DNA of 10,232 nt, taken from NCBI GenBank assembly GCA_019310865.1, contig JAFDDL010000090.1, positions 1-10,232 of the forward strand. Reading direction: 5' to 3'. The position numbers and the translations under genes were made by a program. Source of the DNA: Deltaproteobacteria bacterium (GTDB taxonomy: Bacteria > Desulfobacterota > Desulfobacteria > Desulfobacterales > JAFDDL01). Below are positions 1 through 7,028 of this stretch, piece by piece. The notes below the pieces were generated by a model. That model searched no databases, was not told where the DNA came from, and saw only the letters and a program-made list of their open reading frames with translations. Position 1 is the first letter of the stretch; each line of letters opens with the position of its first letter.

Positions 1-1504
1 TCTCTTCGTTGCTCTGGCTCAGGGTCGGGGCAAAGTCCGCATTGTCCTGGGAATAGCGGGCCATCTGCTTGGCGGCAATTCGACCTTCGGCGTGTGAACC
101 GGAGGAGAATTTATGGCCGGAGCAGCCCACGCCGTCGCCGGCGGTGAACAGACCGTTGACCGTGGTCATCTGTTTGTAGACCTTGCCGTTGGTAGCTTTG
201 ATCTTGTATGAATCCGGCACCCAGTCATAATCCGGGCCGGAGGTCCACAGACCGCAGCATCCGGAGTGAGATCCCAGCAGGTACGGCTCGGTGGGCATCA
301 CTTCGGAATTCTTCTTTTCCGGCTCACAGTTCTGTGCACACCAGAGGTTGGCCTGGCCGCAGGTCATGTCCAGAAAGTCTTCCCAAGCCTCTGATTCCAG
401 GTGCTTGAGTTCTTTTTTGTTCATGGTCTCGCCAAGCGTGGCCAAAGCGGTCATGGTGTCCATGATGATGGGCCCGCGGCCTTCCTTCATCTCGAACAGC
501 ATCAAATGGTTTCGCAGGCAGGTCGGCGTAATGGCCGCCGTGCCGTACGGTGCGTATTTTTCAAGCTCGGCTTTGGCGGCGTCACCACCGGCAAATGCTT
601 CGCCCAGACCGTTGAGGGTTTTGGCTTTGAACAGCAGGAACCAGGCACCCACCGGACCGTAACCGTCTTTAAAACGAGCCGGGGTGAAACGGTTTTCCAT
701 CATGGAAAGCTCGGCGCCGACCTTCATGCACATGGTATAGGTGGAACCAGCGTTCCAGACCGGATACCAGGCGCGGCCTTTACCTTCACCCATCGAACGC
801 GGCTGATAGATGTTTACCGCACCACCGCATGCAACCATCATGGTCTTGCATTTGATGATGAAAACTTTGTTTTCGCGCACGGAGAAACCCACCGCACCGG
901 CGATGGTGTTTTCTTTGTTGGCATCGAGCAACAGCTCAACAATGAAAACCCGCTCGAGAATATTTTCGTCACCCAGTGCTTTTTTGGCAGCTTCAGCCAC
1001 GATCCGTTTGTAGGACTCGCCGTTGATCATGATCTGCCATTTACCGGTCCGAACCGGTTTGGCACCGGATTTCAGGGTCCCCAATTTCTGACCCTTATTT
1101 CCGTCCAGGTTTTTACCGTCTTCGGTTTTTTTCCAGATGGGCAGACCCCATTCTTCAAACAGATGAACAGAATCGTCCACGTAGTGGCTCAGGTCGTAAA
1201 TCAGGTCTTCCCGGACAATGCCCATCAGGTCGTTTCGGACCATTCGGACGTAATCTTCCGGTGAATTATCGCCAATGTATGTATTGATGGCGGAAAGGCC
1301 CTGGGCAACAGCGCCGCTTCGCTCCATGGCGGCCTTATCCACCAGCAGAACGCTCTGGCCTTCACTCATCCATTTCTTTGCCTCAAATGCCGTACCGCAG
1401 GCAGCCATACCACCACCCACGATCAGAATATCAACTTCACGCTCCTCGACTTCAGGATCGCGAACAGCCTTGCGTTCACCCATCGGTTTATTCGGTAATG
1501 CCAT
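1..1504 (-). CDS. aprA: Adenylylsulfate (APS) reductase, alpha subunit, N-terminal 501 residues (runs off left edge)
   Basis: FAD-containing catalytic subunit of dissimilatory APS reductase, which reduces adenosine 5'-phosphosulfate to sulfite and AMP in the cytoplasm, the central step of sulfate respiration. Reading the minus strand from the ATG at 1504 gives an open frame to the window edge. Seen: the FAD-binding stretch DILIVGGGMAACG (about residues 25-37), SAINTY with Asn74 (the residue number used for the active-site Asn in the Archaeoglobus enzyme), and near the end GSHSGCCGLW followed by FTAGDGVGCSGHKFSSGSHAEG, both typical of AprA. Family members are about 650-670 residues, so roughly three quarters is present. 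The start is fixed by AAGGAGGT six bases upstream (complement of 1511-1518). It lies 78 bp after aprB on the same strand and is presumably cotranscribed with it. Electrons are expected from a Qmo complex, possibly encoded beyond the left edge (inference). No frameshift or stop is seen in the visible part. Confidence 0.97.
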   Translation of the reverse strand, partial: MALPNKPMGERKAVRDPEVEEREVDILIVGGGMAACGTAFEAKKWMSEGQSVLLVDKAAMERSGAVAQGLSAINTYIGDNSPEDYVRMVRNDLMGIVREDLIYDLSHYVDDSVHLFEEWGLPIWKKTEDGKNLDGNKGQKLGTLKSGAKPVRTGKWQIMINGESYKRIVAEAAKKALGDENILERVFIVELLLDANKENTIAGAVGFSVRENKVFIIKCKTMMVACGGAVNIYQPRSMGEGKGRAWYPVWNAGSTYTMCMKVGAELSMMENRFTPARFKDGYGPVGAWFLLFKAKTLNGLGEAFAGGDAAKAELEKYAPYGTAAITPTCLRNHLMLFEMKEGRGPIIMDTMTALATLGETMNKKELKHLESEAWEDFLDMTCGQANLWCAQNCEPEKKNSEVMPTEPYLLGSHSGCCGLWTSGPDYDWVPDSYKIKATNGKVYKQMTTVNGLFTAGDGVGCSGHKFSSGSHAEGRIAAKQMARYSQDNADFAPTLSQSNEE

Positions 1505-1582
1505 ATTAAAACCTCCTTACAATATCGCCTTAGCAAGTTTGTATTTAGTCGTTAACTTTGGATCTTCAAATCGGCTGGGCCC

Positions 1583-2020
1583 TTAGGCCAGCTCACTGGG
1601 TGCAGGAATTTGAACACCTTCTGCTTCTTGTGTGCACAGCAGCGGACTTTCAATATCCTGTCCTGTCACTTCCTCATATGCATTGGCAGCGCCTTCGGAA
1701 GTGGTCCGAATAGGGAACTTGAAGCGTTTGATGGTGCCGTTGCGGAATTTGCAGGTCCACATGACATCTTCGGTGCCCAGCATCGGCATGATGCTGCTTC
1801 CAAGGGGCACAAAGTCGGCATAACCCCTGACTTCGATTGCCTGCGTGGGGCAGATCTTTACGCAAGAAAAGCATTCCCAGCACTGATCCGGTTCCTGGTT
1901 GTAAGCCTTCATGGAATTGGGTTCGAGAACCATCAGGTCATTGGGGCAAATGTACTCACAGGCTGTTTTATCGCCGCCCTTGCAACCGTCACATTTCTCA
2001 TTGATGACAAAACTTGGCAT
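1583..2020 (-). CDS. aprB: Adenylylsulfate (APS) reductase, beta subunit
   Basis: Iron-sulfur subunit of APS reductase, which passes electrons through two [4Fe-4S] clusters to the FAD of AprA. The 145-residue protein has ten cysteines. Eight form two ferredoxin-type groups: Cys10, 13, 21 and 25 (with the insertion in CDGCKGGDKTACEYIC that marks AprB) and Cys47, 50, 53 and 57 (CWECFSCVKICP). After residue 60 comes a ferredoxin-unlike segment with MWTCKFRNGTIKRFKFPIRT, then the acidic tail used to clamp AprA in known structures (family knowledge). Length matches the family (about 145-150). The ATG at 2020 has GAGGAGGT just upstream (complement near 2028-2035). It is the first gene of the aprBA unit, downstream of a strong promoter and a leader of about 250 nt. 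Confidence 0.97.
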   Translation of the reverse strand: MPSFVINEKCDGCKGGDKTACEYICPNDLMVLEPNSMKAYNQEPDQCWECFSCVKICPTQAIEVRGYADFVPLGSSIMPMLGTEDVMWTCKFRNGTIKRFKFPIRTTSEGAANAYEEVTGQDIESPLLCTQEAEGVQIPAPSELA

Positions 2021-2278
2021 TTATAATACCTCCTCATGGTTATTCATATTACAGTCCATTTGATACGAAAAGTCATACAAACAAATTGATTAAAGAACGA
2101 ATTCCTGTTTCGCACCCCCCTTCTTATTTTCGGCCTTTCATCTCGCCGGGCCTTATAATCGTTTTATATACGCCAAAAGTCCGTTTTTACATGATTATTT
2201 CAACCGACGCCGTTTCCGGTCTTTGTACAATATATCCTTTAAAAGCAGGATGATAGAGCCTATTTAACAAAAAATATC

Positions 2279-2307
2279 CTAATATCACCCAACATGGACC
2301 TTGTCAA
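2279..2307 (-). promoter_or_regulatory. Predicted sigma70-type promoter of aprBA with a long leader
   Basis: On the minus strand a perfect -35 hexamer TTGACA (complement of 2302-2307) is followed after exactly 17 bp by TATTAG (complement of 2279-2284), matching the -10 consensus at 4 of 6 positions. Transcription would begin near 2272, leaving an untranslated leader of about 250 nt before aprB at 2020. That leader has a small hairpin (ACCG...CGGT with GGAAACGGCGT between, around 2203-2221) but no riboswitch I recognise. Promoter assignment is by consensus only. Confidence 0.6.
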
Positions 2308-2628
2308 GAATTTTCAGAAATTTAAGTGGTGCCAAGATCCCGGTCCGCCCAGTAATATTCGTAGCGAAAACAAGATGTGGTAAATTGTTAGGCCCAGGCC
2401 ACTATATATAAGGTATTGCACCGGTAAATGAGGCCATAATTTCGTCATATAATCCATCTTGTGGTAGCTGAACAAGCCTTGTGTTTAAAACCCGGCGTTA
2501 TCAGCCACTATATTAAATAAAATCAATGCTTTATTTTAATAAAATTACGGCTTCTTCCACTTACGACTCGTTAACGATTAGATTTCATCTCACTCAATAA
2601 AGCGTATTCATTTTTTTGAGACCCATTC
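2308..2628. other. Gene-free AT-rich intergenic stretch upstream of aprBA
   Basis: No open frame here has a convincing start and family resemblance. It holds an AT-rich near-perfect inverted repeat (TATTAAATAAA at 2511-2521 against TTTATTTTAATA at 2530-2541) and a 10-nt direct repeat GCCACTATAT (2398-2407 and 2504-2513), 106 bp apart. These could be binding sites upstream of the aprBA promoter or simple AT-rich sequence; nothing visible decides between them. Confidence 0.5.
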
Positions 2629-2789
2629 TTAGGGCTCGCGCGTAAATAACTTCACATTTTATACGCCGATGCATCCCATCTGGCGGCGTACGAAAATACA
2701 GGATGTCCTGATATTCTTTAATTTTCGTGCCTTGCCAGCTGGGCGCCTCAACACCTAAAACTGTGAATTAATTTCTGCGCGAACCCTTA
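2629..2789 (+). mobile_element. Palindromic MITE-like element, copy A
   Basis: A 155-bp non-coding element (2632-2786) bounded by terminal inverted repeats GGGCTCGCGC and GCGCGAACCC (9 of 10 complementary) and flanked by TTA on both sides (2629-2631, 2787-2789), an apparent 3-bp target duplication. Most of the element is one long imperfect palindrome. TTCACATTTTA at 2651 faces TAAAACTGTGAA ending at 2767. ACGAAAAT faces ATTTTCGT. The centre is GGATGTC-CT-GATATTC near 2708. Outer and inner repeats share nearly the same centre, so the whole sequence could fold into one hairpin. It is over 90% identical to copy B (6837-7015). There is no transposase inside, so mobility would need one supplied in trans (inference). 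It lies about 55 bp before the SDR gene. Confidence 0.8.
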
Positions 2790-2843
2790 GCCTCGCCGAA
2801 TTTCGGGGTTGACTTGGGAAAGGAACGTGGTACCTCATTCCAT

Positions 2844-3659
2844 ATGAACCTTAAAGGCAAAACGGCACTGGTGCTGGGCGCCATCAAAGGACTCGGTCGC
2901 GAAATCGCCCTGGATTTGGCCGGAAGCGGGGCAAATGTGGCGGTGACGTATTTCGACTGGGAAACACATTTGGGTGCTCTTGAAGCGGCACTGGGCCAAA
3001 GCGGAGCCGACCACCTGATCGTTCGGGTAAACCTTCTTGAAACGGAGGAAATCCAGCACCTTATCCAAACGATCATCGAGCAGTTTGGACGACTCGATAT
3101 CCTCATCAACAACATCGAGCGGGGGGGATGGCCGGTGGTGCACGGGTCTTACCTGGCAGATCAGTGGGATCTGGAGATGGAAACGACACTTCGCGCAAAG
3201 CGCTGGGTCTTTGATGCCGCCTTTCCTTTTTTGAAAACTTCGGGCGACGGGTGTGTCATCAATATCTCCTCCATCGCCGGAATTGTTGGCCGATGCGGTC
3301 CTGCCCGATACATGTTCAACGACGGCTATGCCACGGCAAACCGTGGCATTGGCCTGCTCACAGAGACCTGGGCCCGGCTGGGAGCACCGGAGGTTCGCGT
3401 CAACGAGATCATGCTCGGTCTCATGGCAACCCGCCACGGGGAAGGCACCCGGGGATGGGGTCTGCTCAACGATGGGCAGAAACAAGCGCTACTGGATCAT
3501 ACCCTGCTGGGACGCACCGGCAAGGCGGAAGATGTGGTCAAGACGGTTCGGTTTGTCTTACAGGACGCACCCTTTATGACCGGAAGTGTGATCCGCCTGG
3601 ACGGCGGCTACGTGCTAGGTGGCGACAAAACCGGCCCCATGCCCAAGGGGGTGTTGTAA
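2844..3659 (+). CDS. Short-chain dehydrogenase/reductase (SDR) with atypical active site
   Basis: A 271-residue Rossmann-fold protein of the classical SDR type. Seen: the N-terminal dinucleotide-binding segment KTALVLGAIKGLGRE with glycines 12, 16 and 18 (the usual TGxxxGxG with Leu in place of Thr), DILINN around residues 85-90 (NNAG replaced by NNIE), Ser142/Ser143 in INISSIAG, Tyr156 thirteen residues after Ser143, and a C-terminal FMTGSVIRLDGGYVLGG that is standard for the family. The catalytic lysine of YxxxK is absent: the stretch reads RYMFNDGYATANRG, giving Asp after Tyr156 or Asn after Tyr162. The substrate cannot be told. The ATG at 2844 is chosen because family members begin with MxLxGKxALVxG; a TTG at 2814 would add ten residues. 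It stands alone on the plus strand, convergent with the downstream cysteine-cluster genes. Confidence 0.85.
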   Translation: MNLKGKTALVLGAIKGLGREIALDLAGSGANVAVTYFDWETHLGALEAALGQSGADHLIVRVNLLETEEIQHLIQTIIEQFGRLDILINNIERGGWPVVHGSYLADQWDLEMETTLRAKRWVFDAAFPFLKTSGDGCVINISSIAGIVGRCGPARYMFNDGYATANRGIGLLTETWARLGAPEVRVNEIMLGLMATRHGEGTRGWGLLNDGQKQALLDHTLLGRTGKAEDVVKTVRFVLQDAPFMTGSVIRLDGGYVLGGDKTGPMPKGVL

Positions 3660-3699
3660 GCCGGGAGGCAGGCCTTATGAAATAACTCACCTGTGCCCT

Positions 3700-4488
3700 T
3701 TATCGTTTTATCTGAAAGATGTGGTTGGACTTTTTGCCCCATAAGAAGAGCTGTACCCAGGAAAAGCCCAATTTCAAAAGGGCTGCATCGTCTTGGCGGA
3801 TTTTCCGGATTAACGCGGGTTTGACCTTATATCGCTTCAGAAAACTGCTGTTGAGTACAAATGTCCGAAATGCATCGATGTTGTAGGTGGCCATGAAGGT
3901 CATTTTGGCCCTGGATCCCGATGGCCCTTCTGATCCCCAGGGATTTTGCTGAAACCGATGCTTGATGGCCGCCCACCTGGCAGTCATCTCATGATGGCGC
4001 TCGGCTTCCTGGTCTGCGTCCCAATCTGCGACGGTCCAGGTCGTTTCCTCACTTGCACCCAGGCAAAAATCGGGTGGGCGAAAAAAATGAACCCGCTGAA
4101 GCGCGTTTCCATGGGATTGAATTACAAGGCCCTGCTCCACCGGAAAACTTCGGCAGGTGTCTGGTCTGCCGGTATACACCGAGCACCCGGCGTCCGTTAA
4201 AAACGGACAGGTTTTTTCCGAGTTATCCGCCATGCGCAGCAACACCTCCGGAAAATAATTTTCTTTTCGCAACACCACGTCCACGTATCGGTCCAGAAAA
4301 TCACCCGAGGCGATTCCCACTGTATTTTTCAGTGTTAGAACGTCATACGGATACAAAAATAGATTAAGATTCCGGCAGCATTGATTAAAACAGGACAAAC
4401 CGGCGTGACACTTGAAACGAAAGCGGTCCGTGGGGCCGATGCGTCTGCCGGGAAGGCGATCGATATCCGATTCATCATACTGCTTCAT
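3700..4488 (-). CDS. YkgJ-type cysteine-cluster (putative zinc/iron-binding) protein, 262 aa
   Basis: Member of the YkgJ / CxxCxxCC family, small soluble proteins thought to hold a metal ion or iron-sulfur centre; the biochemical role is not established. Seen: Cys27, Cys33, Cys37 and Cys38 (FKCHAGLSCFNQCC), then the typical second half CPFL (Cys94), GCSVY (Cys102) and GRPDTCRSFP (Cys112), plus an extra FCLG at Cys142. The C-terminal 120 residues are basic and aromatic and carry no motif I recognise. The ATG at 4488 lies 12 bp after the stop of another YkgJ-type gene and has only a weak ribosome site (GGACC), which suggests translational coupling. It is the last gene of the dgt-ykgJ-ykgJ unit and converges with the SDR gene at 3659. 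No membrane segment or signal peptide is seen. Confidence 0.85.
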   Translation of the reverse strand: MKQYDESDIDRLPGRRIGPTDRFRFKCHAGLSCFNQCCRNLNLFLYPYDVLTLKNTVGIASGDFLDRYVDVVLRKENYFPEVLLRMADNSEKTCPFLTDAGCSVYTGRPDTCRSFPVEQGLVIQSHGNALQRVHFFRPPDFCLGASEETTWTVADWDADQEAERHHEMTARWAAIKHRFQQNPWGSEGPSGSRAKMTFMATYNIDAFRTFVLNSSFLKRYKVKPALIRKIRQDDAALLKLGFSWVQLFLWGKKSNHIFQIKR

Positions 4489-4500
4489 GATTGGTCCGTG

Positions 4501-5109
4501 TCAGGGGCTTGTCTTAAATTTCATCACCATTTCAGAGATGGTCATCTTAATTTTTTTCCCAAGGCCCATCGCCTGTTTCAACTCCGATTCCAGGTCGGCC
4601 AATGCCGCATAATGGGGTGTCCGGTCAAAACGGATCGGGGCCTTTGTTTGAACCTGCCTATCAAACTCCGCACACCCGGATCCGCGCTGAACCGGTCTGC
4701 CCGGTGGATGAAAGATATAGGCAATCCCGTGCAGGCGGCAGATCATGGGCCGATGCGCGTAGAGTGTGCAGCGCTGTTTGGTATTCAATGGACAAAAGGG
4801 GCGGCGGCGCCCTTGAGCTGGGTCCGGCAAATCAGGAATCATTCGATCCCGCTCGGCTCGTCGGCGGGCTTCACATCGCACCGATGCATTCAATGATACG
4901 AATCCGTTTTGCAAGTAAAGAAATTCCACCACCGTGTGGTGATAAAAACGTGTCTGGCAGCAGTTGTCCGTACACCCCTGACAGTCGAAGTCATGTTGAT
5001 CCGCAGCTATCTGATACTGCCGATCCATGTCCGCATACAGAATTTTCAACCGTTGAAGAAACGGCTCCCAATTCGGTGATGGTCGGAGGGCCCCCGGGAT
5101 TTCCATCAT
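4501..5109 (-). CDS. YkgJ-type cysteine-cluster protein, 202 aa
   Basis: Second, clearly different member of the YkgJ / CxxCxxxCC family. Seen: FDCQGCTDNCC (Cys43, 46, 50, 51), then FCPL (Cys106), RCTLYAHRPMICRLHG (Cys114 and Cys124) and GSGCAEF (Cys146). These match the family pattern of an N-terminal cysteine knot followed by CPxL...C.lY..RP..CR. The basic C-terminus ends in KKIKMTISEMVMKF. The chosen ATG at 5109 has AGGCGGG about 5-10 bases upstream; a GTG at 5115 would overlap the dgt stop as GTGA, and an ATG at 5106 is also possible. Either way it is directly coupled to dgt, with the next YkgJ-type gene 12 bp further on. The target metal and process are unknown. Confidence 0.85.
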   Translation of the reverse strand: MMEIPGALRPSPNWEPFLQRLKILYADMDRQYQIAADQHDFDCQGCTDNCCQTRFYHHTVVEFLYLQNGFVSLNASVRCEARRRAERDRMIPDLPDPAQGRRRPFCPLNTKQRCTLYAHRPMICRLHGIAYIFHPPGRPVQRGSGCAEFDRQVQTKAPIRFDRTPHYAALADLESELKQAMGLGKKIKMTISEMVMKFKTSP

Positions 5110-5111
5110 GG

Positions 5112-6185
5112 TCACCCGCCTTTGGTGATAGGCGCTGGGAAAAAATGGCGTTCGAACAGAGCCAACGCCTGCCGGTCGGTCATACTGGCTATGAAATCAC
5201 AAACAACCCGAGCCCTGGGTTCATCGGCCGAATGACATTGATCCATCTCCAGATCCGCCAATTCCTGAAACAGAAGTGACTCTTTTTCCATGTAAAAATG
5301 AAACAGGTCGGATAGAATTTTTTTCGCCTTTACAAATTCCCGGTGAACCTTGGGTGAGCGATAGACATGAGTATAGAGAAATTTTCGCAACGTGGTCATG
5401 GCGCCGTAAATCGTGTCGCTCATGATCAGATTCAGGTCTTCTCCGTTGGTTTCGCTGCAATCGATCAGATCGTTTATCATGCGCGTGGCACGCTGGGAAT
5501 GGGTTCGACCCAAGTTTTCCAGACAGATTGTCGGCACCTCGCCCGCGTGAATCACACCGCTGCGAATGGCGTCATCCAGATCATGATTTAAATAGGCCAT
5601 GATATCGGCAATTCGGACAATTCGCCCTTCCATGGTGTCTGCCAGCCGGTCGGGGTTTTTCGGCATAACCTTGCCATACCCCTTGGAGTGTTTTTCGATA
5701 CCGTTTCGCACCTCCAGGGTCAGATTTAATCCACGGCCATTGTTTTCCAGCAAATCCACCACTCGCAGGCTTTGCTGCTGATGCGAAAACTCCCGGGAAT
5801 ATATCTCCTTGAGCACCGTCTCGCCACCATGGCCAAAGGGCGTGTGCCCAAGATCATGGCCCAGAGAAATGGCTTCGGCCAGATCCTCGTTAAGCCGTAT
5901 CGCCCTGCAAATGGTTCGCGCAATCTCGGCCACCTCCAGGGTATGGGTCAGCCGTGTCCGATAATGATCCCCAAGGCCAAGTGGGGCTAAAAAAACCTGT
6001 GTCTTGTGTTTCAGCCGTCGAAAGGCATTGGAATAGACGATTCGGTTTCGATCCCGCTGAAAAGCAGTTCGAATGGGGCAGGAATCCTCTTGGCGAATCC
6101 GCCCCCGGGATTTGGAGCTGAGGCACCCGTGGGGGGAGATGAAGTTGCGCTCCCGGTTTTCAAAGTTTTCACGTATAGACGCCAT
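5112..6185 (-). CDS. dgt: Deoxyguanosinetriphosphate triphosphohydrolase-like HD-domain protein
   Basis: HD-superfamily dNTP triphosphohydrolase, expected to split dGTP (or other dNTPs) into the deoxynucleoside and tripolyphosphate in the cytoplasm. With the ATG at 6185 it has 357 residues. Seen: SCPIRTAFQRDRNRIVYSNA and FRRLKHKTQVF near the N-terminus (the family's nucleotide-binding arginines), the first metal histidine in RLTHTLEV (about His81), the HD pair in GHDLGHTPFGHGGE (His110, Asp111), and a later metal aspartate in RIADIMAYLNHDLDDAI. It resembles the shorter dGTPase-like class common outside enterics rather than the roughly 500-residue E. coli Dgt. A TTG at 6197 would add four residues; neither start has a clear ribosome site, and ATG gives MASIREN, a usual family beginning. 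It is the first gene of a three-gene minus-strand unit with two YkgJ-type proteins. Confidence 0.92.
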   Translation of the reverse strand: MASIRENFENRERNFISPHGCLSSKSRGRIRQEDSCPIRTAFQRDRNRIVYSNAFRRLKHKTQVFLAPLGLGDHYRTRLTHTLEVAEIARTICRAIRLNEDLAEAISLGHDLGHTPFGHGGETVLKEIYSREFSHQQQSLRVVDLLENNGRGLNLTLEVRNGIEKHSKGYGKVMPKNPDRLADTMEGRIVRIADIMAYLNHDLDDAIRSGVIHAGEVPTICLENLGRTHSQRATRMINDLIDCSETNGEDLNLIMSDTIYGAMTTLRKFLYTHVYRSPKVHREFVKAKKILSDLFHFYMEKESLLFQELADLEMDQCHSADEPRARVVCDFIASMTDRQALALFERHFFPAPITKGG

Positions 6186-6287
6186 GGCTTTTGACAATAT
6201 CCAAAAAAGGAGGTAATATTTTCATATCTTAATTCTCTTGTAAAGAAATTTTGTTATACATAACGGACCCATTTCGGCGGGGATATC

Positions 6288-6839
6288 ATGGGAAGTCATC
6301 ACTTGGTCCTGGGTGAAATTTCCGACTTTCTCACCGGAGAACTCATTGAAGATACACATGATGAGCGCTATCGACAGAAGCTGGCCAAATGGCTCGTTCA
6401 AGGAAAATCCTTTTTAAAGTCAGACATTTCACCCAGGGAAAGAATAATTGTAACAGCCGGTGACAACCGCGCTGAGGTGCCACTTGATTTTCGCATTCGT
6501 CCCACAGACAAAACCGGCATGATTATCAAGTACGGCCCAGGATCCATTATTACCCGCCATCGATCCGCCCTGGCCCTGGCGCGGCTTGCAGCACCATATC
6601 AGATCCCGATAGTGGTGGTAACCAACGGTCGTACAGCGGAGATCCTGGATGGGTGGACCGGCCGCCGGCTGGCAACCGGTATCAAACAGCTGCCCAGCAG
6701 ACAGGAGCTGGTCAACACAATGGCGCAATCCAAATGGACGGCAATTTCACCCAAGCAAATCGAAATGGAATCACGCATTGTATATGCATACGAAGTAGAT
6801 GGTGCCTGTCCGTGTGATGATACGGTTTGCAAGCTCTAA
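6288..6839 (+). CDS. Small protein with type I restriction HsdR N-terminal-like domain
   Basis: A 183-residue protein resembling the stand-alone HSDR_N domain (PF13588-like nuclease fold) found as an orphan in many genomes. Seen: DERYRQKLAKWLVQGKSF (residues 25-42; the first helix of the domain), VPLDFRI with Asp67, MIIKYGP with Lys81, then IPIVVVTNGRTAEILDGWTG and LPSRQELV, which follow the usual TNG...LD..TG..... IPsR order. The nuclease motif PD...(D/E)xK is reduced to PLD...IxK: the acidic residue two before Lys81 is Ile79, so catalysis is doubtful. The C-terminus CPCDDTVCKL has three cysteines. The ATG follows GGGGAT at a proper distance. No hsdM or hsdS lies nearby, so this is not a restriction system. 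Its TAA stop is also the left target duplication of palindromic element B. Confidence 0.75.
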   Translation: MGSHHLVLGEISDFLTGELIEDTHDERYRQKLAKWLVQGKSFLKSDISPRERIIVTAGDNRAEVPLDFRIRPTDKTGMIIKYGPGSIITRHRSALALARLAAPYQIPIVVVTNGRTAEILDGWTGRRLATGIKQLPSRQELVNTMAQSKWTAISPKQIEMESRIVYAYEVDGACPCDDTVCKL

Positions 6840-7015
6840 GGGCTCGCGCAGGAAAGCGGAGACTCCGGAAACAACTTCACATTTTATGTGTCGATGCATC
6901 CCATCCGGCGGCGTTACGAAAATACAGAATATCCTGATATTCTTTAATTTTCGTGCCTTGCCGGCTGGGCGCCTCAACACCTAAAATTGTGAATTAATTT
7001 CTGTGCGAACCCTAA
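6837..7015 (+). mobile_element. Palindromic MITE-like element, copy B
   Basis: A 173-bp element (6840-7012) with terminal repeats GGGCTCGCGC and GTGCGAACCC, flanked by TAA on both sides (6837-6839, 7013-7015). The inner 118 bp (6876-6993) is an imperfect palindrome centred exactly between 6934 and 6935 on GAATATC-CT-GATATTC. It is over 90% identical to copy A, in the same orientation, with 17 extra bases near the left end that include the small palindrome CGGAGACTCCG. The left TAA is the stop codon of the preceding gene. The bases right after the right TAA form the ribosome-binding region of the deaminase. There is no coding capacity. Confidence 0.82.
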
Positions 7016-7028
7016 GGGAAATGAGGCG

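Noticed and set aside
401..1264. A 287-codon open frame on the plus strand
   Set aside because: It lies wholly opposite aprA, whose minus-strand translation is canonical; the plus product has low-complexity, family-unlike sequence and is a shadow.
2014..2253. A 79-codon plus-strand frame in the aprB upstream region
   Set aside because: It overlaps the aprB start and its leader, and its product has no recognisable motif; a non-coding leader explains the stretch better.
3660..3699. A bidirectional terminator between the convergent SDR and YkgJ-type genes
   Set aside because: TAAGCC...GGCCTTA can pair only with a bulge and no U-tract follows on either strand.
4602..5279. A 225-codon plus-strand open frame
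   Set aside because: It is antisense to the second YkgJ-type gene and the end of dgt, both of which show conserved motifs; no ribosome site of note.
6205..6240. A perfect plus-strand AAGGAGGT in the dgt to HsdR-N spacer, suggesting a hidden small gene
   Set aside because: No ATG, GTG or TTG follows at a usable distance with an open frame; stops appear within a few codons. Probably chance in a purine-rich run.
6288..6839. A type I restriction-modification or defence system
   Set aside because: Only a single domain of about 180 residues with a damaged motif is present; no helicase part, hsdM or hsdS in the window.
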